From the NCBI RefSeq assembly GCF_016901995.1, contig NZ_JACJLE010000016.1:1-64000 (forward strand): a stretch of DNA of 64,000 nt. The letters run 5' to 3'. Shown here one piece after another: positions 24,493-32,600 of this stretch. A program made the position numbers and the translations under genes. The number at the start of each line of letters is the position of its first letter. The first letter of the stretch is position 1. The stretch is from Bacteroides caecigallinarum. GTDB taxonomy: Bacteria > Bacteroidota > Bacteroidia > Bacteroidales > Bacteroidaceae. Below the pieces are notes generated by a model that made no database searches, had not been told where the DNA came from, and saw nothing but the letters and a program-made list of their open reading frames with translations.

Positions 24493-26709
24493 TTAACCTC
24501 GGTTCACCTGTTTTACACCTTTTACTGTCCTTAGTTTTTTTATCAGTGCTTCCAGTTTTGATGTATCGTCCACCATTACCGTAAGCATTCCCGAGAACAA
24601 TCCGTCGTGCGAATCTACACTGATTGATCTTAAAAGTATATCGTTCTCCTTGTTGATGATAGACGTGATGTTTGTAACAATACCTATGTCGTCATGTCCT
24701 ACTATACGCAGCGTAATAGGATATTGTTTGCCCTGACTCTTGCCTGCCCATCTGGCGCGTACTATACGGTACGGAAATCTGGCCTTCATCTCTGGAGCAT
24801 TAGGACAGTCGCAGCGGTGTATCTTTATACCTCCTGAGATAGTGACAAATCCGAACACATCGTCTCCATAGATAGGATTACAGCATTTTGCCAGATTAAA
24901 ATCAATACCTTTCAGGTTCTGGTCTATCACCAGCACGTCGTCTTTGAAGTAGTCTTTGGCTTCTGCGTTCTGTTGCAGATTATATGCCTCGGCACTTCTG
25001 TATATCACTTCTTCGCGTTGTTCCGTCTCGCGCTTTTGCATCTCCACGTATTTGTCGATAATCGTATTTATATCGCTGCTCTCGTCGGATATGCTCTTGT
25101 AGAAATCGGTTACGCTCTTGAAGCCCATTTTTTTGATAAGTCGCATCAGTATGGACTCGTCATATTCAATTTTCTTGTTTTTGAATTTGCGTTCAAGCGT
25201 TTCCTTGGCAAACTGTGTTTGTCGTGCCGCTATTTCTTTTAGTGCCTGTCGTATTTTTGTCCTGGCTTTTGATGTAGTTACAAAGTTCAGCCAGTCTTGC
25301 TTCGGCACCTGAGTGTTGGAGGTCATGATTTCCACCTGATCTCCACTATTCAGAATCTGTTTCAGCTGGACATTCTTTCCGTTCACCCTTGCACCTATAC
25401 ACTTGCTTCCCAGGTTCGTGTGAATGGTAAAGGCAAAGTCCAGGACTGTTGCTCCTTGAGGAAGTTTGTAGAGGTCACCTTTCGGTGTAAAAACAAACAC
25501 TTCATCCTTATAAAGGTCGAGCTTGAACTGATCCATGGCCTCGATATCGCTGTCGGCATTTTCCAGTGTCTCGCGTATGGAGTTAAGCCATTCGTCAAGC
25601 CCTGTCTCACCTTTAATGCCTTTGTATCTCCAGTGTGCAGCCAGACCTTTCTCGGCTATTTCATCCATCCTTTCAGTACGTATCTGTACTTCCACCCATT
25701 TGCCTTCAGGGCCCATCACTGTGATGTGAAGCGATTCGTATCCGTTGCTTTTAGGCACCGACAGCCAGTCGCGCAGACGTTTCGGGTTAGGCAGATACAT
25801 GTCGGTAACAATCGAATATGCCTGCCAGCATTCCTGTTTTTCTTTTTCCAGTTCAGAGTCCAGGATTATTCTTATTGCAAACAGGTCGTAAACACCTTCG
25901 AAAGGGCAACCCTGTTTTTTCATCTTCTGATATATCGAGTGTATTGACTTTGTTCTTCCTTTCATGTGGAATTTCAGTCCTGCATCCTCCAGCTTCTTCT
26001 TGATAGGCTCGATAAAGGCGTCAATATATCTGTCGCGCGCTTGTTTTGTGGCGTTCAGCTTTTCTTTTATATGATAATAAATGTCATGCTGCGTATATTT
26101 CAGTGACAAGTCCTCCAGCTCGGATTTTAACTTGTACAATCCTAGCTTGTGTGCTAAAGGAGCATACAGATATGCCGCTTCATTCGAAACCATGATTCTG
26201 GCTTCATCGTTTTCTGAGTCCTTAATCTGTCGCATCAGGTTTACCCTGTCTGCAATGATTATAAGAATAACCCTCATGTCTTCTGCGAATGAGAGCAGAA
26301 GATTTCTGAAGTTTTCCGATTCTATAGTCGGACTTTTGGCATAAAGTTCATTTATTTTTACAAGACCTTTGATTATGCCTGCTACGTCTTCTCCGTATTC
26401 GTTTTTTACTTCATCAAGAGTGCAAAGATTGTATTTCACAGATTCGTGAAGCATTATACCCAGTATGGAGGCACGGCGCATACCTATCTCTTCAGCTACG
26501 ATGACGGCTGTCTGCATGTCTTTTATTATCGGATTCATTCCAAATGCATTTCTTGGAATACCTCCGTTCTTCATCACCTTGATAAGATGCGATTTTATCT
26601 TTCTGCAATCATCCTTTTGTAGAGTATCTTTTGATAGCCTTAGTAGTTTTTTATATAATGTAAAGAGTAATTCCTTTTCATTACTGTTAAAAAAAGCTGT
26701 TTCTTCCAT
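24493..26709 (-). CDS. Rel (p)ppGpp synthetase with degenerate hydrolase domain
   Basis: A 738-residue long RelA/SpoT homologue. The N-terminal HD region lacks the usual hydrolase residues: the HDxxED motif reads HESVKY, and the first metal His is replaced (IIKDMQTAVIVAEE). The synthetase domain looks intact: GRTKSIHSIY, YDLFAIRIIL, RLRDWLSVPKSNGYESLH and VEVQIRT. TGS (FVFTPKGDLYKLP) and ACT (ITLRIVGHDDIG) domains follow. The enzyme probably makes (p)ppGpp but cannot degrade it, so a second Rel elsewhere would supply hydrolysis. I favour ATG 26709 over 26754: a promoter-like TACCTTTA (26725-26732) lies between them. Confidence 0.9.
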   Translation of the reverse strand: MEETAFFNSNEKELLFTLYKKLLRLSKDTLQKDDCRKIKSHLIKVMKNGGIPRNAFGMNPIIKDMQTAVIVAEEIGMRRASILGIMLHESVKYNLCTLDEVKNEYGEDVAGIIKGLVKINELYAKSPTIESENFRNLLLSFAEDMRVILIIIADRVNLMRQIKDSENDEARIMVSNEAAYLYAPLAHKLGLYKLKSELEDLSLKYTQHDIYYHIKEKLNATKQARDRYIDAFIEPIKKKLEDAGLKFHMKGRTKSIHSIYQKMKKQGCPFEGVYDLFAIRIILDSELEKEKQECWQAYSIVTDMYLPNPKRLRDWLSVPKSNGYESLHITVMGPEGKWVEVQIRTERMDEIAEKGLAAHWRYKGIKGETGLDEWLNSIRETLENADSDIEAMDQFKLDLYKDEVFVFTPKGDLYKLPQGATVLDFAFTIHTNLGSKCIGARVNGKNVQLKQILNSGDQVEIMTSNTQVPKQDWLNFVTTSKARTKIRQALKEIAARQTQFAKETLERKFKNKKIEYDESILMRLIKKMGFKSVTDFYKSISDESSDINTIIDKYVEMQKRETEQREEVIYRSAEAYNLQQNAEAKDYFKDDVLVIDQNLKGIDFNLAKCCNPIYGDDVFGFVTISGGIKIHRCDCPNAPEMKARFPYRIVRARWAGKSQGKQYPITLRIVGHDDIGIVTNITSIINKENDILLRSISVDSHDGLFSGMLTVMVDDTSKLEALIKKLRTVKGVKQVNRG

Positions 26710-26838
26710 GACTTTATCCTTTTTCTTGTGTGTAAAGGTAGTTTTTTTCTTCATTATATTAGTTATATTTCGCCCTTTTTTATAATTTTGAGCAGATTTC
26801 TATACTATTGAACGAATTCATTACTTAATTTATACAAT

Positions 26839-28359
26839 ATGTTAACACAAGAAGACAAAGATTTATTGGCTAAGAAAGGCATCTCCGAACAACAGATTGC
26901 CGAACAGTTAGCTTGTTTCGAAAAAGGTTTCCCTTTTCTAAAATTATTTGCAGCTGCATCAGTAGAAAACCGTGGTATAATGCTTGCGGGTGAAGAAGCA
27001 CAGAAAACATATCTTGCAGCTTGGGACGCATATAAGGAAGGCGATAAGAAAATAGTCAAGTTTGTACCTGCGTCTGGTGCTGCCAGCCGTATGTTCAAGA
27101 ATATGTTCGAATTCCTTGGCGCAGACTATGATGTTCCTACAACCGATTTCGAAAAGAAATTCTTTAACAATATCAAGAATTTTGCTTTTTATGCCGACCT
27201 TGATGCTGCTTGCGTAAAGAACAACGGTAAAGGTATTGAAGCTTTGATTTCAGAAGGCAATTATAAAGCTGTTGTTGCAAATCTTCTGGAATCTGCCGGC
27301 TTGAACTACGGAGCATTGCCAAAAGGTCTGCTTAAATTCCATAAATATGAAGACGGCGTTCGTACTCCGCTCGAAGAGCATCTTGTAGAAGGAGCTTTGT
27401 ATGCTGCCGGAAAGAGTGGGGAAGTGAATGTACATTTCACTGTATCTACAGAACATCGTGAACTGTTTGCAAAACTTGTAGATGAAAAGGTCGCTCAGTA
27501 CGCTGCTAAATATGGTGTAAAATACAACATCAGTTTCTCTGAACAGAAACCAAGCACAGATACAGTTGCTGTAGATATGGAGAACAAGCCATTCCGCGAC
27601 AACGGCAAACTTTTGTTCCGTCCGGGCGGTCACGGCGCATTGATAGAAAACCTGAATGACCTTGATGCAGATATAGTATTTATCAAGAATATAGATAATG
27701 TTGTTCCTGACAGACTGAAGGGTGATACAGTAACTTATAAGAAGTTGCTTGCCGGAGTTCTTGTAACACTTCAGAAACAGGCTTTCGAATATCTTCAGCT
27801 ACTTGACAGCGGTCATTATCGTCATGATGAATTGGAAAATATCATCCGTTTCGTTCAGCAGCAGCTCCATTGCCGCAAGGATGATATAAAGGATATGGAA
27901 GATGCCGACCTGGTAATTTACCTGCGTAAGAAACTTAACCGTCCTATGCGTGTTTGCGGTATGGTTAAGAATGTGGGCGAACCTGGTGGTGGTCCGTTCT
28001 TGGCTTATAATCCTGACGGAACAGTTTCATTGCAGATTTTGGAAAGTTCACAGATTGACATGAACGATCCTGAAAAGAAAGCAATGTTCGAAAAGGGTAC
28101 ACACTTCAATCCGGTTGACCTGGTTTGTGCCGTTCGCGACTATAAGGGCAACAAGTTCAATCTTGTGAATTATGTTGACAAGGCTACAGGATTTATTTCA
28201 TATAAATCAAAAGGCGGCAAGGAACTTAAGGCACTTGAACTTCCGGGATTGTGGAATGGCTCAATGAGTGACTGGAACACTATCTTCGTTGAAGTTCCTT
28301 TGAGCACATTCAATCCGGTTAAGACTGTAAATGACTTGCTGAGAGAACAGCACCAGTAA
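26839..28359 (+). CDS. DUF4301 family protein
   Basis: A 506-residue cytoplasmic protein of the DUF4301 family, conserved in Bacteroidetes. Visible blocks include PASGAASRMFKNMFEFL (about residues 76-92), LLFRPGGHGALIENLNDLD (about 258-276), FIKNIDNVVPD and PGGGPFLAYN. The glycine-rich block and the INDN-like NIDNVVPD stretch recall nucleotidyltransferase-type sugar-nucleotide enzymes, but this is only an impression. Codon use points to solid expression. It stands alone between Rel and a strong terminator. Function unknown. Confidence 0.85.
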   Translation: MLTQEDKDLLAKKGISEQQIAEQLACFEKGFPFLKLFAAASVENRGIMLAGEEAQKTYLAAWDAYKEGDKKIVKFVPASGAASRMFKNMFEFLGADYDVPTTDFEKKFFNNIKNFAFYADLDAACVKNNGKGIEALISEGNYKAVVANLLESAGLNYGALPKGLLKFHKYEDGVRTPLEEHLVEGALYAAGKSGEVNVHFTVSTEHRELFAKLVDEKVAQYAAKYGVKYNISFSEQKPSTDTVAVDMENKPFRDNGKLLFRPGGHGALIENLNDLDADIVFIKNIDNVVPDRLKGDTVTYKKLLAGVLVTLQKQAFEYLQLLDSGHYRHDELENIIRFVQQQLHCRKDDIKDMEDADLVIYLRKKLNRPMRVCGMVKNVGEPGGGPFLAYNPDGTVSLQILESSQIDMNDPEKKAMFEKGTHFNPVDLVCAVRDYKGNKFNLVNYVDKATGFISYKSKGGKELKALELPGLWNGSMSDWNTIFVEVPLSTFNPVKTVNDLLREQHQ

Positions 28360-28383
28360 TTTTGAGGAATTATAATAAATAAA

Positions 28384-28432
28384 ATATGCATGCAGAGTGG
28401 CATTTCCCACTGTCTGCATGCATATTTTTTTT
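28384..28432 (+). terminator. Strong terminator after DUF4301
   Basis: A 13-bp perfect stem, ATATGCATGCAGA (28384-28396) with TCTGCATGCATAT (28413-28425), plus inner GTG/CAC, followed by a run of T. Confidence 0.9.
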
Positions 28433-28931
28433 ATTCCACATCAATCGCCATTATATAATCATTCATATAGTAACCTCCTCCAATGTCGAAATCACCTTCC
28501 GAAACTTTTTTCATTCCCATATGAAGATAAAATCCCAGAGCCGGATTGTGGCGGTTCACGTTCAGCTCCATTCTGCATGGTTTCCTGTTTATTTCTTTTA
28601 CTGCTTCCTTGGCTTTGCAGAACAGTTGTTTTCCTATATGCTCTTTTTGAAATTCAGGCAAGACATAGATTTTCTGCAGATGAAACAGGTCTTCGCCTTC
28701 CTTCTGTATTGACACATATCCGGCAGGCCTGTTGTCCGAGTATGCCAGATAGTAGATATGTCCTTCTTCCGTCATCTGTTTTAAAAGATTTTCAGGCGAA
28801 TACATCCAGTCCATCATGTAGTCAATCTGTTCTTTTGTCAGGATATCCTTGTAAGTTGCGGGAAATGCTATCCATGCCAACTCGTTTATCAGCTTGATAT
28901 CCTCTGTAGTAGCTTTTCTAATGTCAGTCAT
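28431..28931 (-). CDS. GNAT-family N-acetyltransferase
   Basis: A 166-residue GNAT protein. The acetyl-CoA-binding core is FQKEHIGKQLFCKAKEA (about residues 103-119), preceded by LQKIYVLPEF and followed by the NRHNPALGFYLHMGMKK segment typical of motif B. The substrate is unknown. It is convergent with DUF4301 and uses the shared hairpin as its 3' end. Confidence 0.88.
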   Translation of the reverse strand: MTDIRKATTEDIKLINELAWIAFPATYKDILTKEQIDYMMDWMYSPENLLKQMTEEGHIYYLAYSDNRPAGYVSIQKEGEDLFHLQKIYVLPEFQKEHIGKQLFCKAKEAVKEINRKPCRMELNVNRHNPALGFYLHMGMKKVSEGDFDIGGGYYMNDYIMAIDVE

Positions 28932-29063
28932 ATATTCTTGTTTTTAGTTGTACTCTCGCAAAAATACGTTTTTATCGGGCTGATTGTAACCGGACTTTAG
29001 TTAATTGTATTAAAAATAGTAAAATATCAGGTACTTTGTAATGCAAGGTAATCTAATTATACA

Positions 29064-29071
29064 TATATTTG
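29064..29071 (+). promoter_or_regulatory. -7 box for the PadR-PspC operon
   Basis: TATATTTG matches TAnnTTTG and lies 29 bases before ATG 29101. It therefore argues against the upstream in-frame ATG at 29041. A TTTG at 29035-29038 is 25 bases upstream, longer than usual. Confidence 0.5.
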
Positions 29072-29100
29072 TGCCATACAAACAAAGTAATAATAAAATC

Positions 29101-29448
29101 ATGAATGTAGATAATGTAAAATCCCAGATGCGAAAGGGTATGCTTGAGTACTGCATTCTCCTGTTGTTGCACAGAGAACCGTCTTATGCATCGGATATAA
29201 TCCAAAAACTGAAAGATGCAAAGCTTATAGTAGTTGAGGGTACGCTTTATCCCTTACTTACCAGACTGAAGAATGATGGTCTCCTTTCGTATGAGTGGGT
29301 TGAATCAACTCAGGGACCACCACGCAAATACTACAAACTTACCTCTGATGGAGAGGGGGTATTATCTGAGTTGGAAACGGCGTGGGATGAACTCTCCAAT
29401 ACGGTAAATCATTTAAGGAACGAACTTTTAACAATTGAATCAAAATGA
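29101..29448 (+). CDS. PadR-family transcriptional regulator
   Basis: A 115-residue winged-helix repressor. GMLEYCILLLLHREPSYAS starts the recognition region, and LIVVEGTLYPLLTRLKNDG is the PadR signature. The C-terminal helix used for dimerisation is short. ATG 29101 is preferred because the promoter lies just before it. It overlaps the PspC gene by 4 bases (ATGA), so the two are translationally coupled, and the regulator probably controls its own operon. Confidence 0.9.
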   Translation: MNVDNVKSQMRKGMLEYCILLLLHREPSYASDIIQKLKDAKLIVVEGTLYPLLTRLKNDGLLSYEWVESTQGPPRKYYKLTSDGEGVLSELETAWDELSNTVNHLRNELLTIESK

Positions 29449-30518
29449 AAAAGACATTGACAGTTAATTTAGGTGGCACGGTTTATCATATAGATGAAGA
29501 TGCATATGTATTATTGGACAATTATCTGAATAATCTGAAATATCATTTCCGTAGTGAGACCGATGCTGATGAAATAGTAAGGGACATGGAAAACCGTATA
29601 GCTGAACTGTTTTCCGAATATATCTCTCATGGTCAGCAAGTCATCACTATAGAGAATGTGGAGGAAGTGATAGCCCGCATGGGACGACCGGAGGAAATCA
29701 ATACAGATGATGAGTCTAATGAAAATACTCAGGATTATCGTAACAATACAAACGGTGATGACACAGTGAAACGTCGTCTTTTCAGAAATCCCGATGATAA
29801 AGTCCTTGGTGGTGTAGTTTCAGGACTTGCCGCATATTTTGGATGGGATGTGGCATGGACGCGAATCTTGTTTTTAGTCTGTGCTATATTGTTGCATGGG
29901 TTCATTTTGGTATATATCATAGCATGGATTATAATACCAGTGGCACATACCGCTACAGAGAAACTTCAGATGAAAGGCGAGCCGGTGAATATGGAGAATA
30001 TAGGGAAAACTGTGACAGACGGTTTTGAAAAGATGAATGATTATGTCCATTCCGAGAAGCCACGTACATTTATTGAAAAATTGGGAAATATATTTTTCTC
30101 GGTATTAGGCTTCATCGTAAAGTTGGTATTTGTCATATTGGCTATATGCTGTGCTCCTGTAGTGATAGTAGTCTTAATAGTGCTTTTTGCATTGCTTATG
30201 GCTGCTACCGGAGTGTTGGTCAGTGTTCCGGCATTTTTCTATGAGGCATTACCTTACATCAACTGGGATATGGTTGGAACATCTGCCGGTGTGGCTGTCA
30301 CTATGGTTGTTTGCGGATTGTTGCTGATAGGAATACCGGTAGTTGGTCTTATCCATCTTATACTTCACATTACAGGTAAGAAAGAGCCTATGTCCACTTC
30401 CATGAAAGTTGTTATGATCTTGTTGTGGATAGTTGCAGCTTCTGTAAGTATAGTGTTGGTTTCACAGGCGCCGTTCATAATTCACCCGACTCATTTTCTG
30501 TTCCACAGAATATTGTAA
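29445..30518 (+). CDS. PspC-domain membrane protein
   Basis: A 357-residue membrane protein. The N-terminal region (about 1-90, LTVNLGGTVYHIDEDAY) is a conserved soluble module. The PspC domain follows at about 106-168 (RRLFRNPDDKVLGGVVSGLAAYFG...YIIAWIIIP). Four further hydrophobic stretches lie between about 210 and 350. PspC proteins are linked to envelope-stress sensing. Pairing with PadR is common in Bacteroidetes and suggests a stress-responsive membrane module whose inducer is unknown. Confidence 0.88.
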   Translation: MKKTLTVNLGGTVYHIDEDAYVLLDNYLNNLKYHFRSETDADEIVRDMENRIAELFSEYISHGQQVITIENVEEVIARMGRPEEINTDDESNENTQDYRNNTNGDDTVKRRLFRNPDDKVLGGVVSGLAAYFGWDVAWTRILFLVCAILLHGFILVYIIAWIIIPVAHTATEKLQMKGEPVNMENIGKTVTDGFEKMNDYVHSEKPRTFIEKLGNIFFSVLGFIVKLVFVILAICCAPVVIVVLIVLFALLMAATGVLVSVPAFFYEALPYINWDMVGTSAGVAVTMVVCGLLLIGIPVVGLIHLILHITGKKEPMSTSMKVVMILLWIVAASVSIVLVSQAPFIIHPTHFLFHRIL

Positions 30519-30548
30519 TTCATAAGTATAATATTTTCGGAAAAATGT

Positions 30549-30576
30549 TATCTTTGCAGACATAATGTTATCTTTG
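30549..30576 (+). promoter_or_regulatory. Two tandem -7 boxes before purT
   Basis: TATCTTTG occurs at 30549-30556 and again at 30569-30576, inside a 20-base direct repeat (AATGTTATCTTTG each time). Two start sites 20 bases apart are possible. Confidence 0.55.
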
Positions 30577-30605
30577 TAGATATATAGACAAAAACTCTTA
30601 TAATT

Positions 30606-31775
30606 ATGACTAAAAAAATACTTTTGCTTGGCTCCGGAGAATTGGGAAAGGAGTTTGTAATTGCCGCCAAGAGATTGGGACAGTATGTGATTGCATGTGA
30701 TTCTTATGCCGGTGCACCCGCAATGCAGGTTGCCGACGCGTGTGAGGTGTTCAGTATGCTTGATGGCGATGCGCTTGACAAGGTTGTAGCAAAATATCGC
30801 CCTGACATTATTGTACCTGAAATTGAGGCTATTCGTACAGAACGTCTTTTCCATCTGGAGAAAGAAGGTATTCAGGTTGTTCCAAGTGCAAGAGCCGTGA
30901 ACTTTACTATGAATCGTAAGGAGATACGTGACCTTGCTGCAAAAGAACTGGGACTGAAAACAGCCAAATATTTCTATGCAAAATCATACGAAGAACTTAA
31001 AGAGGCTGCCGAGAAGATAGGTTATCCTTGTGTTATCAAACCATTGATGTCTTCTTCAGGAAAAGGACAGTCTGTAGCCAAAGGTCCTGAGGATCTTCAG
31101 TATTCATGGGATTATGGATGCAGCGGAAGCCGTGGCGACATCAAGGAACTCATTGTAGAAGAGTTCATCAAGTTCGACAGCGAGATTACGCTTCTTACAG
31201 TTACTCAGAAGAACGGTCCTACATTGTTCTGCCCTCCTATAGGCCATGTACAGAAGGGAGGCGACTATCGCGAAAGCTTCCAGCCGGCACGTATCGCTCC
31301 AGGACATTTGGCTGAGGCACAGCAGATGGCTGCAAAAGTAACTGAAGCCCTTACCGGTTACGGACTTTGGGGAGTGGAATTTTTCTTGAGCCATGACAAT
31401 GGTGTTTATTTCTCAGAACTTTCACCACGTCCTCATGACACAGGTATGGTGACATTGGCAAATACACAGAACCTCAACGAATTCGAACTTCATCTGTATG
31501 CTATTCTTGGATTGCCTATACCGGGAATTACTCAGGAACACATAGGTGCAAGTGCGGTAATTCTTTCACCGATAGCAAGCAAGGACGCTCCTCGCTATAA
31601 GGGTATAGAGAATGTATGTTCCCAGCCTGACACATACTTGCGTATATTCGGCAAGCCATATACAAAACTTAACCGTCGTATGGGCGTAGTAGTTTGCTAT
31701 GACAAGGTAGGAGGTGACCTTGATGCACTGCGTGACAAATGTAAGTCGCTTGCAGCAAAAGTGGAAGTATATTGA
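30606..31775 (+). CDS. purT: Formate-dependent GAR transformylase
   Basis: A 389-residue ATP-grasp enzyme. The N-terminus [12 protein letters not shown] is typical of PurT/PurK. The ATP-grasp region includes [28 protein letters not shown] and [13 protein letters not shown]. It forms formyl-GAR from GAR, formate and ATP in purine synthesis, without tetrahydrofolate. It is monocistronic, with tandem -7 boxes before it and a strong terminator after it. Confidence 0.95.
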   Translation: MTKKILLLGSGELGKEFVIAAKRLGQYVIACDSYAGAPAMQVADACEVFSMLDGDALDKVVAKYRPDIIVPEIEAIRTERLFHLEKEGIQVVPSARAVNFTMNRKEIRDLAAKELGLKTAKYFYAKSYEELKEAAEKIGYPCVIKPLMSSSGKGQSVAKGPEDLQYSWDYGCSGSRGDIKELIVEEFIKFDSEITLLTVTQKNGPTLFCPPIGHVQKGGDYRESFQPARIAPGHLAEAQQMAAKVTEALTGYGLWGVEFFLSHDNGVYFSELSPRPHDTGMVTLANTQNLNEFELHLYAILGLPIPGITQEHIGASAVILSPIASKDAPRYKGIENVCSQPDTYLRIFGKPYTKLNRRMGVVVCYDKVGGDLDALRDKCKSLAAKVEVY

Positions 31776-31837
31776 TACGTCTAAACTGAAAATAATCGGA
31801 ATTTAAATGCGCGCTTAACGCAGAATGAATGTTAGAT

Positions 31838-31892
31838 AAACGCCCGCTGAACACTGGATGAACTCGGTGTACGGCGGGCGTTTCTGTTTTTT
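31838..31892 (+). terminator. Terminator after purT
   Basis: AAACGCCCGC (31838-31847) pairs with GCGGGCGTTT (31874-31883), followed by a T-rich tail. Confidence 0.85.
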
Positions 31893-32600
31893 ATTAAAGT
31901 CTTGATATAAGTCCTAAGGTATGGTCAATATGATTGGTTAGTATAATCATATTTAATAGGTATATAATTTGTCCGGTTCTTGGTTGGATAATTTCTATGT
32001 GCATAATGATATTATATCCCTATATTATTTATCAAAATGATAATTAATTTATACTTTCCCTGTCTTGTGTATTTCCCTGTTTGGCTTAAATAAAATGAAA
32101 TGTTAAATTAATTATGGTGTTTACTTGAAAATATAATAAGTAAAAACTGTATGATAGTTAAATATGGCGATACGTTATGAGTCAAATGACATAAAACGGA
32201 CTGTTATTTCATCAAAAATGGGCGTGTGTTTTCATTAAAATGGTGGCACATCCTATCCAAGACATCAGTACATTTTTTTTTGAAGTGGAATTTGGGCGGA
32301 ATTTAAGTTGAAATTCACTGTTTTTTCGTTCTATATTCTATCTTTATTTAAACAAAATTTTTTTGTGATTATGATATGTTGGATGCGAATATGCTGATAA
32401 TTTGATATTTTTATCCTATAAATTAGATTATAAATTCTTTATTAATATGAATGTATCTATCATTATGTATTTGCTTGTACCCGTGAAAATTCGATTTTAG
32501 GAAACAGAATAGACATTCCACTGAATTTCCTGATTTAAGAGAGGTTGAAATATCATTTTGACAAAAAGTAATTTTCAGTTATCGTTCATCACCCGTTCAC
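31893..32600. other. Long A/T-rich intergenic stretch without a recognised gene
   Basis: About 700 bases between the purT terminator and the convergent ccsBA stop. No frame longer than about 25 codons looks coding. A weak stem-loop ending in TTTTTT (about 32283-32330, GTGGAATTT with AAATTCAC) is the only structured signal. It could be remnant DNA or hold an unrecognised small RNA. Confidence 0.5.

Noticed and set aside
26710-26754. Longer N-terminus of the Rel protein
   Set aside because: The extra residues (MKKKTTFTHKKKDKV) are unlike the family, and a promoter-like TACCTTTA lies within them. Some doubt remains, because the box ends in A rather than G.
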